Below, piece after piece: positions 26,977-35,697 of a stretch of 64,000 nt of DNA. The notes below the pieces were generated by a model. The model searched no databases. It saw nothing but the letters and a program-made list of their open reading frames with translations, and was not told the DNA's origin. How positions within the stretch are numbered: the stretch's first letter is position 1; every line of letters starts with the position of its first letter. The stretch lies in assembly GCF_033955345.1 (NCBI RefSeq), contig NZ_CP138332.1, forward strand, positions 5,208,001 through 5,272,000. Reading direction: 5' to 3'. The position numbers and the translations under genes are program-made. This stretch comes from Sphingobacterium bambusae. Its GTDB lineage: Bacteria > Bacteroidota > Bacteroidia > Sphingobacteriales > Sphingobacteriaceae.

Positions 26977-28017
26977 ATGAACGAAAAAACGCATATGGTA
27001 AAATCCCTGCTTGGCCTGCCTCCGGTTATATTTGGTACGAGCGCTTTAGGAAACCTCTATGAGGAGGTGGAATACAATGTCAAACTGGCGATAGTTAAAG
27101 AATGCTTTTTACATACAGATTCGAATGTTGTTTTTGATTCAGCCGGTAAGTATGGTGCTGGACTTTCTCTAGAGATGCTGGGAAGGTGCTTGGATGATCT
27201 ACAGATCAATCCTTCGGATGTATTGATAAGTAATAAATTGGGATGGTATCAGGTGCCACTCACAGCGGAGGAACCGACTTTTGAGAAGGGTATTTGGAAG
27301 GGAATTAAACACGATGCTGTTCAAAAAATAAGTTTTGATGGTATTTTGGATTGTTATTACCAAGGAAATGAATTGCTTGGCAAGTATGAAGCGCAATTGG
27401 TGTCTGTACACGACCCAGACGAATATCTTGCCCAAGCAAAGAACATCGAGGAAGAAGTTAAGTTGTATGAAGATATTTTAGAGGCTTACAGAGCTCTTTT
27501 ACAATTGAAAGCTTCTGGAAAGGTGAAGGGAGTTGGCGTCGGATCGAAAGACTGGAAAGTTGTTAAAAGAATTTCAAACGATGTGGAGCTTGATTGGGTA
27601 ATGATCGCGAATAGTTTAACGCTTCATGACCATCCGAGTGAATTAATTGATTTTATTGCCGAGCTACGAGCGAAGGATGTGACGGTTATAAATTCAGCTG
27701 TGTTCAATGGCGGCTTTTTAATTGGTAGTGATTTCTATAATTATAATTTTATAGACCGTAATACATCGGAAGGACAATCTTTGTATAGATGGCGTAGTAA
27801 ATTTTGGGAAATATGTGATCAGTTTTCCATTCTTCCGGCAGAGGCCTGCTTTGCTTTTGGTTTCGCTATTCCCGGTGTTTCGAGTGTAGCCCTGAACACC
27901 ACAAAGCCCGGTAAAGTGAAAAGAAATACGGATTTAGCCAAAAAGGTCATTCCGGAAGCTTTTTGGCTCGAAATGAAGCAGGAGGGACTGTTAACGTTAG
28001 ATTTTGCAAAATTTTGA
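26977..28017 (+). CDS. Aldo/keto reductase (D-threo-aldose / L-fucose dehydrogenase-like)
   Basis: A 346-residue cytoplasmic NAD(P)-dependent oxidoreductase of the aldo/keto reductase superfamily. The barrel shows VIFGTSALGNLY at the start, the catalytic Asp and Tyr in FDSAGKYG (about residues 50-57), Lys in ISNKLGW, and His in VSVHDPDE. It most resembles the D-threo-aldose 1-dehydrogenase group, whose members oxidise L-fucose or similar sugars to lactones. A GH29 fucosidase lies 1.7 kb downstream and an AraC sugar-type regulator is encoded next to it, which fits a fucose catabolic role. Substrate assignment is inference. Confidence 0.82.
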   Translation: MNEKTHMVKSLLGLPPVIFGTSALGNLYEEVEYNVKLAIVKECFLHTDSNVVFDSAGKYGAGLSLEMLGRCLDDLQINPSDVLISNKLGWYQVPLTAEEPTFEKGIWKGIKHDAVQKISFDGILDCYYQGNELLGKYEAQLVSVHDPDEYLAQAKNIEEEVKLYEDILEAYRALLQLKASGKVKGVGVGSKDWKVVKRISNDVELDWVMIANSLTLHDHPSELIDFIAELRAKDVTVINSAVFNGGFLIGSDFYNYNFIDRNTSEGQSLYRWRSKFWEICDQFSILPAEACFAFGFAIPGVSSVALNTTKPGKVKRNTDLAKKVIPEAFWLEMKQEGLLTLDFAKF

Positions 28018-28070
28018 TAATGGTAGGAGATAGGTTGTTCATCGGCACCAGACCTAGATCATTTACCACA

Positions 28071-28946
28071 TTATCTACTATCCGTATGATGTGCTAACCT
28101 CCTTTTGTATGCACTGGGATTTTCTCCAGTTAGTTTCTTGAATAAACGATTAAAATACGAAACGTTTTCGAACCCGAGTTTATAGGAAAGCTCCTGTATA
28201 CTGGGGTTTTCCAATAACATGATGAGTTGAGCTTTCTCAATCTTTTTCCTGTTGATGTATTTTCCGGGCGTACAGTTTAACTGTTTTTTGAAGGATCTAA
28301 TCAGATGATCCTTGGTTAAAAATGATATCTCTGCAAGTTTATCAATGCTGATAGCCGAATGAATATTGGTATGGATATAATCGAGCACCCGCAAAACGCG
28401 TGCGTCAGCTTGCTTTGTTTTAGGTTCGGTGAAAGCATAAAATCGAGCAAGTAGTACTTTTATGATACCTTGGCTTTCAAATTCCAATGCGATAGGCGTG
28501 GTATTTTGGAATGCGATGTTTTTGATGAGTTCGCTAGAGTTGTCGTACGATTTCGGATCATAAATCGAAAGTTCTCGTTTTGGATTTATAGCTTTTAGCC
28601 TTTCGATAAGCTGGTTTAGCAAATCATCACTTTGTATCTCTACTGGAAAATGCATGAGGTCGAAGATACTGGACTTCTTTTCTAGCTTTTCGTAGATGTG
28701 TATATAATATAAAGAGAAATCGCCATCACATTCGTAACTATGCGGTGTGTAAGAAGGTGTCAGGTATACATGGTTTTCCCGCAGAACATACGTCTTGCCC
28801 CCACGATGAATTTTTGCCGTACCTTTGGTTATAAGATGAATCCGTGCAAACGGACTGTTGATGTCCTTCCAGTTCCAATCTGCATGATGCTCCGCATATC
28901 CGATATTTAATAGTGTAAATTCTAATTGATGTTTTTCTCCCAGCAT
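28071..28946 (-). CDS. AraC-family regulator with cupin sensor
   Basis: A 291-residue regulator. The N-terminal half (about 25-110) is a cupin-type sugar-sensing fold (ITKGTAKIHRGGKTYVLREN, HVYLTPSYTPHSYEC). The C-terminal 100 residues hold two helix-turn-helix motifs (IDKLAEISFLTKDHLIRSFK and IQELSYKLGFENVSYFNRLF) ending in the AraC signature GENPSAYKRR. It is convergent with the aldo/keto reductase (53 bases apart) and divergent from the GH29 gene. It probably responds to fucose or a related sugar and controls one or both neighbours. Confidence 0.9.
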   Translation of the reverse strand: MLGEKHQLEFTLLNIGYAEHHADWNWKDINSPFARIHLITKGTAKIHRGGKTYVLRENHVYLTPSYTPHSYECDGDFSLYYIHIYEKLEKKSSIFDLMHFPVEIQSDDLLNQLIERLKAINPKRELSIYDPKSYDNSSELIKNIAFQNTTPIALEFESQGIIKVLLARFYAFTEPKTKQADARVLRVLDYIHTNIHSAISIDKLAEISFLTKDHLIRSFKKQLNCTPGKYINRKKIEKAQLIMLLENPSIQELSYKLGFENVSYFNRLFKKLTGENPSAYKRRLAHHTDSR

Positions 28947-29694
28947 GATTAGTGAATCTTGTTTCTTTTTTACTCGGTACAGTCCTGCTGCGTACGTTAA
29001 ATAGTTAGCGCATTAAATATCATTATTTATTTTCGATTTGCCGATAAGAAATTGCCGTGAAAGTCGATATAGTGTGGTTTAATGTCGATTATAGTCAATT
29101 TAAGTGGGTTTCTGATTTTTAATTTTGACGTCGTTATAGATTAAAACCTGATGGTGTAAAGATTTAAACTTTACGTGATTTCATCTTGAAAACCGCTTGA
29201 ACAGCGCCTGATTTTCTTTCCATCGAATTGATGCGTTTTTTTAGATGGTTATATAGGGCTAATGTCAAATGCTTGATCGTTCGCAACGATCCTGAATTAA
29301 TTGTGAAATACATAGCGCTTCACAGAAAGGAATGTCATTGGAAGATTGCTCGCGATGGTATCAAAGAGGTCGGAATCTTGGAGATGGAAATTTACCGATG
29401 CAAGAAGAATGGGAGGATACGGTATCTCCGCTTCAGGATAACGCGGGTGGGGCATCATCAGACAAATCGATACCGATGGAACGCATGTTTTATTTGTACG
29501 AAGAAAACCTCTTGTGATGTATGTAAAATATCGATATTGTTTTACTTTTGGTCGATATAGTTTTTCCTGTAGCAGGGAACTTGGCTTAAATTTGAATTTG
29601 AATATGGCGACCATTTATAAGCCGTTGCATTAACTACTATAGTGAATCAGTGCTAACGGTATTTTTATTAAGATAAATCTAAAATTAAAAAAAG
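28947..29694. promoter_or_regulatory. 748-base spacer with repeated GTCGATATAG motifs
   Basis: I see no convincing gene here. The decamer GTCGATATAG occurs at 29063-29072 and 29551-29560, and a near copy (GTCGATTATAG) starts at 29084, exactly 21 bases after the first. A 12-base palindrome AATATCGATATT lies at 29527-29538. Direct repeats two helical turns apart are typical of AraC-type binding sites. The two short overlapping open frames at 29228-29560 are not recognisable. Confidence 0.4.
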
Positions 29695-31326
29695 ATGAAT
29701 AGAAGAACTATGGTAAAAGCTTTGGGCTTAGGTATACCAACACTATATCTGAGTAAGTTTACTTACGGAGCTGAAAATTGGGGAAAGGTACCCTTCAGAC
29801 CAGAGTGGACTTCCCTTGAAAGCTATCAAGTTCCCGCTTGGTTCAAGGATGCAAAATTCGGATTATGGGCACACTGGGGACCACAATGCCAACCGGAAAG
29901 GGGCGATTGGTACGCCCGCGGTATGTATCAAGAAGGATCCGATCAATATAATTTTCATGTTCAAAAGTATGGTCACCCTTCAAAATTTGGATTTAAGGAT
30001 GTTATAAATGAATGGACAGCGGAAAATTGGGATCCAGAGTCGCTCATGGATCTCTATAAGACGACGGGCGCACAATATTTTATGGCACTGGCCAATCACC
30101 ATGATAATTTTGATCTTTATAACAGCACGCACCATGCTTGGAACAGCACCAAACTTGGACCGAAAAAAGATATCGTTCAAGGCTGGGAAAAAGCTGCAAA
30201 AAGAAGAGGTATGCGATTCGGTGTTAGTGTACACGCGGCACATGCTTGGACCTGGTACGAAACCGCACAACGCGCCGACAAAAAGGGACCACTGGCTGGT
30301 GTGCCTTATGATGGGAAATTAAAGAAAGAGGACGGAACAGGGAAGTGGTGGAATGGTTACGATCCCCAGGGTCTATATGCGCAAAATCATGCGTTAAGCC
30401 GGAATAGTGAGAAAGATCATACGGTTCATGAACAATGGCACTGGGATGTTAATACGGGTGTCAATGTTCCAACAGAATCTTACTGTAATAATTTTCGTGA
30501 CCGGACGATCGAACTGATTGATAACTATAATCCCGATGTGGTGTATTTTGATGATACGGCGCTTCCATTATGGCCAATAAGTAACGTCGGACTTGAAATC
30601 GCAGCACATTATTACAACCAAAGCCAAAAATTGAATAAAGGAAAACTTCAAGCTGTTATCAATGGGAAGATACTTAACGAACAACAGCGTAAGTGTATGG
30701 TTTGGGATATTGAGCGCGGACAGAGCAATCGGATAGAACCCGAACCATGGCAAACATGTACTTGTATCGGTGCTTGGCATTACGATCGAAGGATATATGA
30801 GAATGGTCACTACAAATCTGCAAAGACAGTAATCCATATGTTAGCCGATGTAGTCAGTAAGAATGGTAACCTTCTGCTCAGCGTGCCGTTGAGAGGAGAC
30901 GGCTCCATTGATGATAAGGCAAGAAAGGTCGTGGAGGGAATTGCTGATTGGATGCAGGTAAATGCAGAAGCCATCATTGGAACTAGGCCTTGGCATACTT
31001 TCGGCGAAGGCCCTGCACAGAAAGAAGCTCCAGAACTTCATGCTCAGGGATTCAATGAAGGTAAAGGCAAGCCGTTTACTCAAGAAGACATTCGTTTCAC
31101 ACAGAAGGGAAAAGATGTATATGCTATCGTAATGGGCTGGCCTTCAGAGCGGAAGATTAGCGTAGCTTCTTTTGCAAATAAACCAAATAGTTCGAAAGTA
31201 AATAAAGTGATCATGCTCGGCCATAAGGGCAAGATCGTCTTCTCGCAGAATGAGGCGGGCTTAGAAATCACCGTTCCGGAAACAGCGCAGATCAATGATA
31301 TCGCAATCGTGTTCAAATTGTCATAA
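29695..31326 (+). CDS. GH29 alpha-L-fucosidase
   Basis: A 543-residue exported enzyme. The N-terminus (MNRRTMVKALGLG) resembles a short twin-arginine-like or Sec signal. The barrel shows the GH29 patterns WFKDAKFGLWAHWGP, AQYFMALANHHDNFDLYNS and NGNLLLSVPLRGDGSID. The probable nucleophile is Asp286 in VVYFDDTA. A C-terminal beta domain follows (from about residue 430). It releases L-fucose from glycan ends. Upstream lie the AraC regulator and an aldo/keto reductase suited to fucose oxidation; downstream, past an IS remnant, is PUL 2. It might once have been contiguous with that PUL. Confidence 0.92.
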   Translation: MNRRTMVKALGLGIPTLYLSKFTYGAENWGKVPFRPEWTSLESYQVPAWFKDAKFGLWAHWGPQCQPERGDWYARGMYQEGSDQYNFHVQKYGHPSKFGFKDVINEWTAENWDPESLMDLYKTTGAQYFMALANHHDNFDLYNSTHHAWNSTKLGPKKDIVQGWEKAAKRRGMRFGVSVHAAHAWTWYETAQRADKKGPLAGVPYDGKLKKEDGTGKWWNGYDPQGLYAQNHALSRNSEKDHTVHEQWHWDVNTGVNVPTESYCNNFRDRTIELIDNYNPDVVYFDDTALPLWPISNVGLEIAAHYYNQSQKLNKGKLQAVINGKILNEQQRKCMVWDIERGQSNRIEPEPWQTCTCIGAWHYDRRIYENGHYKSAKTVIHMLADVVSKNGNLLLSVPLRGDGSIDDKARKVVEGIADWMQVNAEAIIGTRPWHTFGEGPAQKEAPELHAQGFNEGKGKPFTQEDIRFTQKGKDVYAIVMGWPSERKISVASFANKPNSSKVNKVIMLGHKGKIVFSQNEAGLEITVPETAQINDIAIVFKLS

Positions 31327-31378
31327 AGCATGCCGGGAGATGGGTTTATCACCCTTGAATTTTAAAAACTGATCGCTA

Positions 31379-31416
31379 TGGGGCTGGCTTACGGTTGTTG
31401 TCGTAAGTTTTGCCCC
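31379..31416 (+). terminator. Imperfect hairpin after GH29
   Basis: GGGGC and CTTACG pair with CGTAAG and GCCCC across a three-base internal mismatch, forming an imperfect stem about 53 bases after the GH29 stop. There is no strong T-run, so termination is uncertain. Confidence 0.3.
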
Positions 31417-31619
31417 TTAGCGGACAGCACATTGTACATCTGTTTCTAAAATAGGTCGTGCATTGGATTATTCTTTTAACGAGGGCGATGGCGCCGCCTC
31501 GAAAAATGACTCGCAGTGACTGATGCTTCCACAGGGATACCATTGTCAGGGGCAAGTATCAGCATAAAAAACGGAACAGTGCCTATGTAATCTTCCCTTA
31601 GCCATTGGCACTCATGAAC

Positions 31620-31889
31620 TCACTCCGTTCGGGTTTCGATAACGTCTTTTAAAACTGTGATCTGTAAAGTCTGCTCGGCAACAATCTTTTTGTACTGCGC
31701 AAACTCTTTTTCCATTTTCCGAAGCTGCTTGAGCTGGGAAATCTCCATGCCCGAATACTTGCTCTTCCAAGAATAGAAGGTTCCTTGGCTAATTCCGTGC
31801 TCACGGCAGATCTCCGAAACAGATTGACCAGCTTCCTGCTCTGAAAAAATCTTGATGATCTGTGGCTAGCTAAACTTACTTTTTTTCAT
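31620..31889 (-). pseudogene. IS3-family orfA transposase remnant with nonsense codon
   Basis: Reading the minus strand from ATG at 31889 gives MKKSKFS, then a TAG stop, then the same frame continues PQIIKIFSEQEAGQSVSEI and CREHGISQGTFYSWKSKYSG, and runs to a TGA at 31620. This is the HTH_8 domain plus leucine-zipper-like tail of IS3-family OrfA (89 codons, full length). The nonsense codon at position 8 inactivates it, and no orfB frame is visible downstream, where it should overlap the end of orfA. Together this is a dead IS fragment between the GH29 gene and PUL 2. Confidence 0.85.
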
Positions 31890-32189
31890 TGTCCCTAAAT
31901 TATAAAACTGCATTAATAATCGTAACTGTTTTCGGGGAAGATTACACTTAAGATTATATGAAGCCTTCCCGTTTTTGAAACTGAAGTCTTCCCGGTTTGG
32001 TACAATTAACTGTTTTAGCATCTGTCTTATCTTGTTCATGCGGATCGTTGTATTCTTCATATTGGAGCTGCTATAAAATAGCTTGCGCTAGAAAACAAAA
32101 ATCGGGGGCAACGTTGCATGGCGCAATAGTTCGTACACAATCGTTCATATTATCGGCGATGCAGATAACAGTCTTGTTCAGGTAAGGTT

Positions 32190-32219
32190 AAAAAAGAAAT
32201 CCCCGGCCTCGCGCTGGGG
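32190..32219 (-). terminator. Hairpin with minus-strand T-run
   Basis: CCCCGGC (32201-32207) pairs with GCTGGGG (32213-32219) with one G-T mismatch. The minus strand continues into ATTTCTTTTTT, as in an intrinsic terminator. No minus-strand gene lies just upstream of it now; it may be left over from the same disrupted region as the IS remnant. Confidence 0.4.
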
Positions 32220-32399
32220 AATTCAGTCATAGTATTAAATCCGATAGTTGAATGTTTAGCAAACCAAAAGGTTTTCGCACGATCAAACCTGTTTGTTACC
32301 AGTATGCTGTAGGAAAAAATACCATTTGACCAATAAGATAGGCAGTTACACTTAAAGCATCAACTGATTTCGCATTAAGACATCCAAAAGCAAATATCG

Positions 32400-32440
32400 C
32401 ATTAACAATCCATTAACATCTTATTAGGAAGTCATTAACA
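32400..32440 (+). promoter_or_regulatory. Three helically phased CATTAACA direct repeats
   Basis: CATTAACA starts at 32400, 32411 and 32433, i.e. spaced 11 and 22 bases, placing all three on one face of the helix, 87-127 bases before the susC start at 32527. A looser copy (CATTAAGA) is at 32373. This looks like an activator-binding region for PUL 2. No regulator gene sits next to it. Confidence 0.45.
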
Positions 32441-32526
32441 ATAGTAAGCGCTATAACTCACTACTTTCACGTGCCGAAACTGACTAACGTATTAACAGTG
32501 GGCTAAACAAGCAATTACTAAAAGTT

Positions 32527-35500
32527 ATGAAAAACAAAATGTTGCAATCCATTTGCAAGAACGTTTTAGTTTGTCTCTTCTTTTTGAGTTGTGCCATCGT
32601 ATCTGCACAGGCGCAGGGTACGCTGAACATAACCGGTAAAGTACAGAACAACCTAAATCAACCGCTAATTGGTGTTTCGATTACCAATCTTTCCAGCCGA
32701 ACAACCGTCTCGACCGACGAAGCTGGAAATTACGCCATCATTTCTAACCAAGGCGATAGCCTCGAGTACCGCTATGTCGGCTACAAGTCCCTTAAGCAGC
32801 GTGTCACAACGAGTATCGTGATTAATGTCATGTTGGAAGGCGAAGACAACTCCCTTAATGAAGTTGTGGTCGTCGGTTACGGCCAGCAGCGAAAGATCAA
32901 CATGGTCGGATCCCAAGCTACCGTCAAGGTCGAAGACCTGAAACAGCCGGTAGCCAACCTTAGTGCCACTCTTGCCGGGCGTATTGCGGGCCTAGTGGGC
33001 GTCCAACGATCAGGTCTACCGGGTAGTAATTCTGCCGATGTGTGGATACGAGGTATTTCCACGTTTAATTCGCAGAACAGTGCCTCGCCACTTATTGTCG
33101 TAGACGGGGTGCAAGGAAGGGACCTAAATGCATTTGATCCGGAAGACATTTCAACGTTGACGATCTTAAAAGATGCGTCTTCCACAGCAGTATATGGTGC
33201 GCAGGGAGCAAATGGCGTCATCCTCATTACCACAAAGAAAGGCCGCAGCGGAAAGCCTACACTGATGTTCAACTATAACCAAGGGATGGTTAATTTCACC
33301 AAATCTCCTGAGCTTACAAATGCGGAACAGTACATGCGCCTACGTAATGAAGCGATGGTAGCCTCTGGATTAACGCCAGAGTATAGTCAGGAATATATCG
33401 ATAATACGCTTAACGGCGTAGACCCGTATCTCTATCCTAACGTGAACTGGATGAACGAGATTTTTAAAAGTGCTTCGTACAATCGTCGTGCAAATTTTAG
33501 TGCCAGAGGCGGTTCAGAAACCACACAATTCTATTCCTCGGTAGCTTACTATGATGAGTCGAGCTTGCTCAATATGGATGCCTTGCAGGACTACAAAGCG
33601 GATTCACGCTTCAAGCGCTATAACTTTACCTCTAACATCGACATGGACTGGACCAAGACGACCAAGTTCTCGCTCGGTATTCAAGGCTACATAACAAACA
33701 CCAATTACCCCAACGGGCAGACCGACATCTCACAGGCTAACGCGAATCCTGCTGCAGGCGTACAATCTATTTTCGATAAGGTTATGCAAACTAATCCGGT
33801 GCTGTACCCAACTATGTATCCAGGGAACCTCGTTCCTGCGGTAAACCAATCCAACGATGCACAGCCCAATCCCTATGCACTTGCAACCCAAACCGGATAT
33901 ATCAACAACTTCCGCAGCCAGGTTTATTCCAATGCGAGGATCAGCCAGCAATTGGACTTCTTTACCCAAGGACTTAGCGCATATGCCATGTTCTCTTTCG
34001 ATACGAACAATTCGCACAGCATTTCCCGTTATAGATTTCGCAACACTTACGGTATTGATCGCGCGAACCCATACCGAGAAGACGGATCACTGAATCTGGT
34101 AACATTATCCAACGGTACAGACAACCTTGGATATAGAAGGGCAAACAATGGAATGCGCCAATTCTATTTTGAGGGCGGCACGAACTATAACCGTCAGTTC
34201 GGAAACCATGATGTAACAGGTCTACTTCTATATACCCAGACCGATGAGGTACGCGCTTTTGCCACAGACCTAACAAGTTCACTTCCTTACCGTACCCAAC
34301 GCGTGGTTGGAAGAGCAAACTACCTCTACGACGACCGTTATGCGGCTGAATTTAACTTCGCTTATGATGGTTCGGAAAACTTCGTTCCTAGCCGTCGCTA
34401 TGGTTTCTTCCCGTCGTTTGGAGTAGGCTGGATCCTGTCCAATGAGAAATTCTTCGAGGGTGCGAAGGAAACATTCCAGATGGTAAAATTACGCTATTCC
34501 AACGGTATTACCGGCTCTGGAGGAGGAGGAAGACGCTTTGGGTTCATGACCTTGGTGAGCACAGGAGCCAGTGGATACTCATTCTATACAGGATCGGGAT
34601 TTAAAGACTACAATAATGGTGTTGCGATATCCGACTATGGTTACGATGTAACATGGGCGGAGTCACATAAGCAGGATATAGGATTGGAATTCACTACCCT
34701 GAAAGGGAAGTTAAACGTCACAGTAGATTGGTTCAAGGAAAACCGCACGGGGGTGTTTCTTCAGCGCGCAAGTTTACCCAACTACCTAGGACTGCAAAAT
34801 CAACCATTTGGTAACTTGGGAGAGATATCCAACCAAGGATTTGATGGAACGATTTCCCTAGAAGGACTTCAACTGGGACAAACAACCTGGTCGTTCAATG
34901 GTACATTTTCTTACAACAAGGATCAGGTTATCGATAACGACAACCCAAAACAGTTATTCCCTTACATGGAGCGCCGCGGAAGGAATTTCCTATCTCGTTA
35001 TGGCTATGTGGCGGACGGACTTTTCCAAAGCCAGGCAGAAATCGACAACCATGCAAGCCAATCGGCACTTGGAACGCAGCGTGTAGGAGATATCCGGTAT
35101 AAAGACCTTAACGGCGATGGTGTAATCAATACCTATGACCAGACAAGGATCGGAAATGGAGATGTTCCGAATCTCGTTTACGGAGCAGGATTCAACGTCA
35201 GTTACAAAAACTTCTATGTTGGTGCGTTCTTCCAAGGGGTAGATGGAGCTGATAGGTTACTATCCGGTGACGGCATCCTTCCGTTCAACAACAGTACAGG
35301 ACCAGAGCGAAGCAACCTACATGCAATTGCAGAGTCACGATGGACCCCAGAGAACCCTTCGGAAGATGTTTTCTACCCACGCTTAGGCTACGGGAATTCG
35401 GTCAACAAGAATAATTCGGTAGGCTCGACATGGTGGGTGAAAGATGTTGATTTCTTACGCCTAAAAACTGTCGATCTAGGCTACAACCTGCGTAGTGAAA

Positions 35501-35664
35501 AATTGAAAGCCTACGGACTTAAATCCGCTAGGATTTACGCACAGGGTGTAAATTTGCTCTATTGGAGCAGTTTCAAACTCTGGGATCCGGAGCTTAACAG
35601 CAACAACGGTTCAGCCTATCCAAATACAAGAACTTTTTCACTTGGTATTCAGGCCAATTTCTAG
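32527..35664 (+). CDS. SusC-like TonB-dependent transporter (PUL 2)
   Basis: A 1045-residue outer-membrane transporter. Signal peptide to about residue 29 (VSAQAQ), carboxypeptidase-like domain (about 33-108), SusC motif NEVVVVGYGQQ, plug (LAGRIAGLVGVQRSG, VDGVQGRDL, ILKDASSTAVYGAQGANGV), barrel with a long extracellular DLNGDGVINTYDQTRIG segment, and terminal strand SLGIQANF. It is followed 33 bases later by susD. An upstream region of 1.2 kb holds phased repeats and a dead IS. Its substrate is unknown; the nearby GH29 gene hints at a fucosylated glycan. Confidence 0.95.
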   Translation: MKNKMLQSICKNVLVCLFFLSCAIVSAQAQGTLNITGKVQNNLNQPLIGVSITNLSSRTTVSTDEAGNYAIISNQGDSLEYRYVGYKSLKQRVTTSIVINVMLEGEDNSLNEVVVVGYGQQRKINMVGSQATVKVEDLKQPVANLSATLAGRIAGLVGVQRSGLPGSNSADVWIRGISTFNSQNSASPLIVVDGVQGRDLNAFDPEDISTLTILKDASSTAVYGAQGANGVILITTKKGRSGKPTLMFNYNQGMVNFTKSPELTNAEQYMRLRNEAMVASGLTPEYSQEYIDNTLNGVDPYLYPNVNWMNEIFKSASYNRRANFSARGGSETTQFYSSVAYYDESSLLNMDALQDYKADSRFKRYNFTSNIDMDWTKTTKFSLGIQGYITNTNYPNGQTDISQANANPAAGVQSIFDKVMQTNPVLYPTMYPGNLVPAVNQSNDAQPNPYALATQTGYINNFRSQVYSNARISQQLDFFTQGLSAYAMFSFDTNNSHSISRYRFRNTYGIDRANPYREDGSLNLVTLSNGTDNLGYRRANNGMRQFYFEGGTNYNRQFGNHDVTGLLLYTQTDEVRAFATDLTSSLPYRTQRVVGRANYLYDDRYAAEFNFAYDGSENFVPSRRYGFFPSFGVGWILSNEKFFEGAKETFQMVKLRYSNGITGSGGGGRRFGFMTLVSTGASGYSFYTGSGFKDYNNGVAISDYGYDVTWAESHKQDIGLEFTTLKGKLNVTVDWFKENRTGVFLQRASLPNYLGLQNQPFGNLGEISNQGFDGTISLEGLQLGQTTWSFNGTFSYNKDQVIDNDNPKQLFPYMERRGRNFLSRYGYVADGLFQSQAEIDNHASQSALGTQRVGDIRYKDLNGDGVINTYDQTRIGNGDVPNLVYGAGFNVSYKNFYVGAFFQGVDGADRLLSGDGILPFNNSTGPERSNLHAIAESRWTPENPSEDVFYPRLGYGNSVNKNNSVGSTWWVKDVDFLRLKTVDLGYNLRSEKLKAYGLKSARIYAQGVNLLYWSSFKLWDPELNSNNGSAYPNTRTFSLGIQANF

Positions 35665-35697
35665 ACAACATTGTTTACACTCTTCAATCACACGAAA

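Noticed and set aside
29228..29560. 110-aa and overlapping 61-aa plus-strand ORFs
   Set aside because: They overlap in different frames, resemble no family I recognise, and lie in a likely regulatory spacer.
31327..31619. IS3 orfB downstream of the orfA remnant
   Set aside because: The minus-strand frames after 31620 contain stops and no integrase-core motif.
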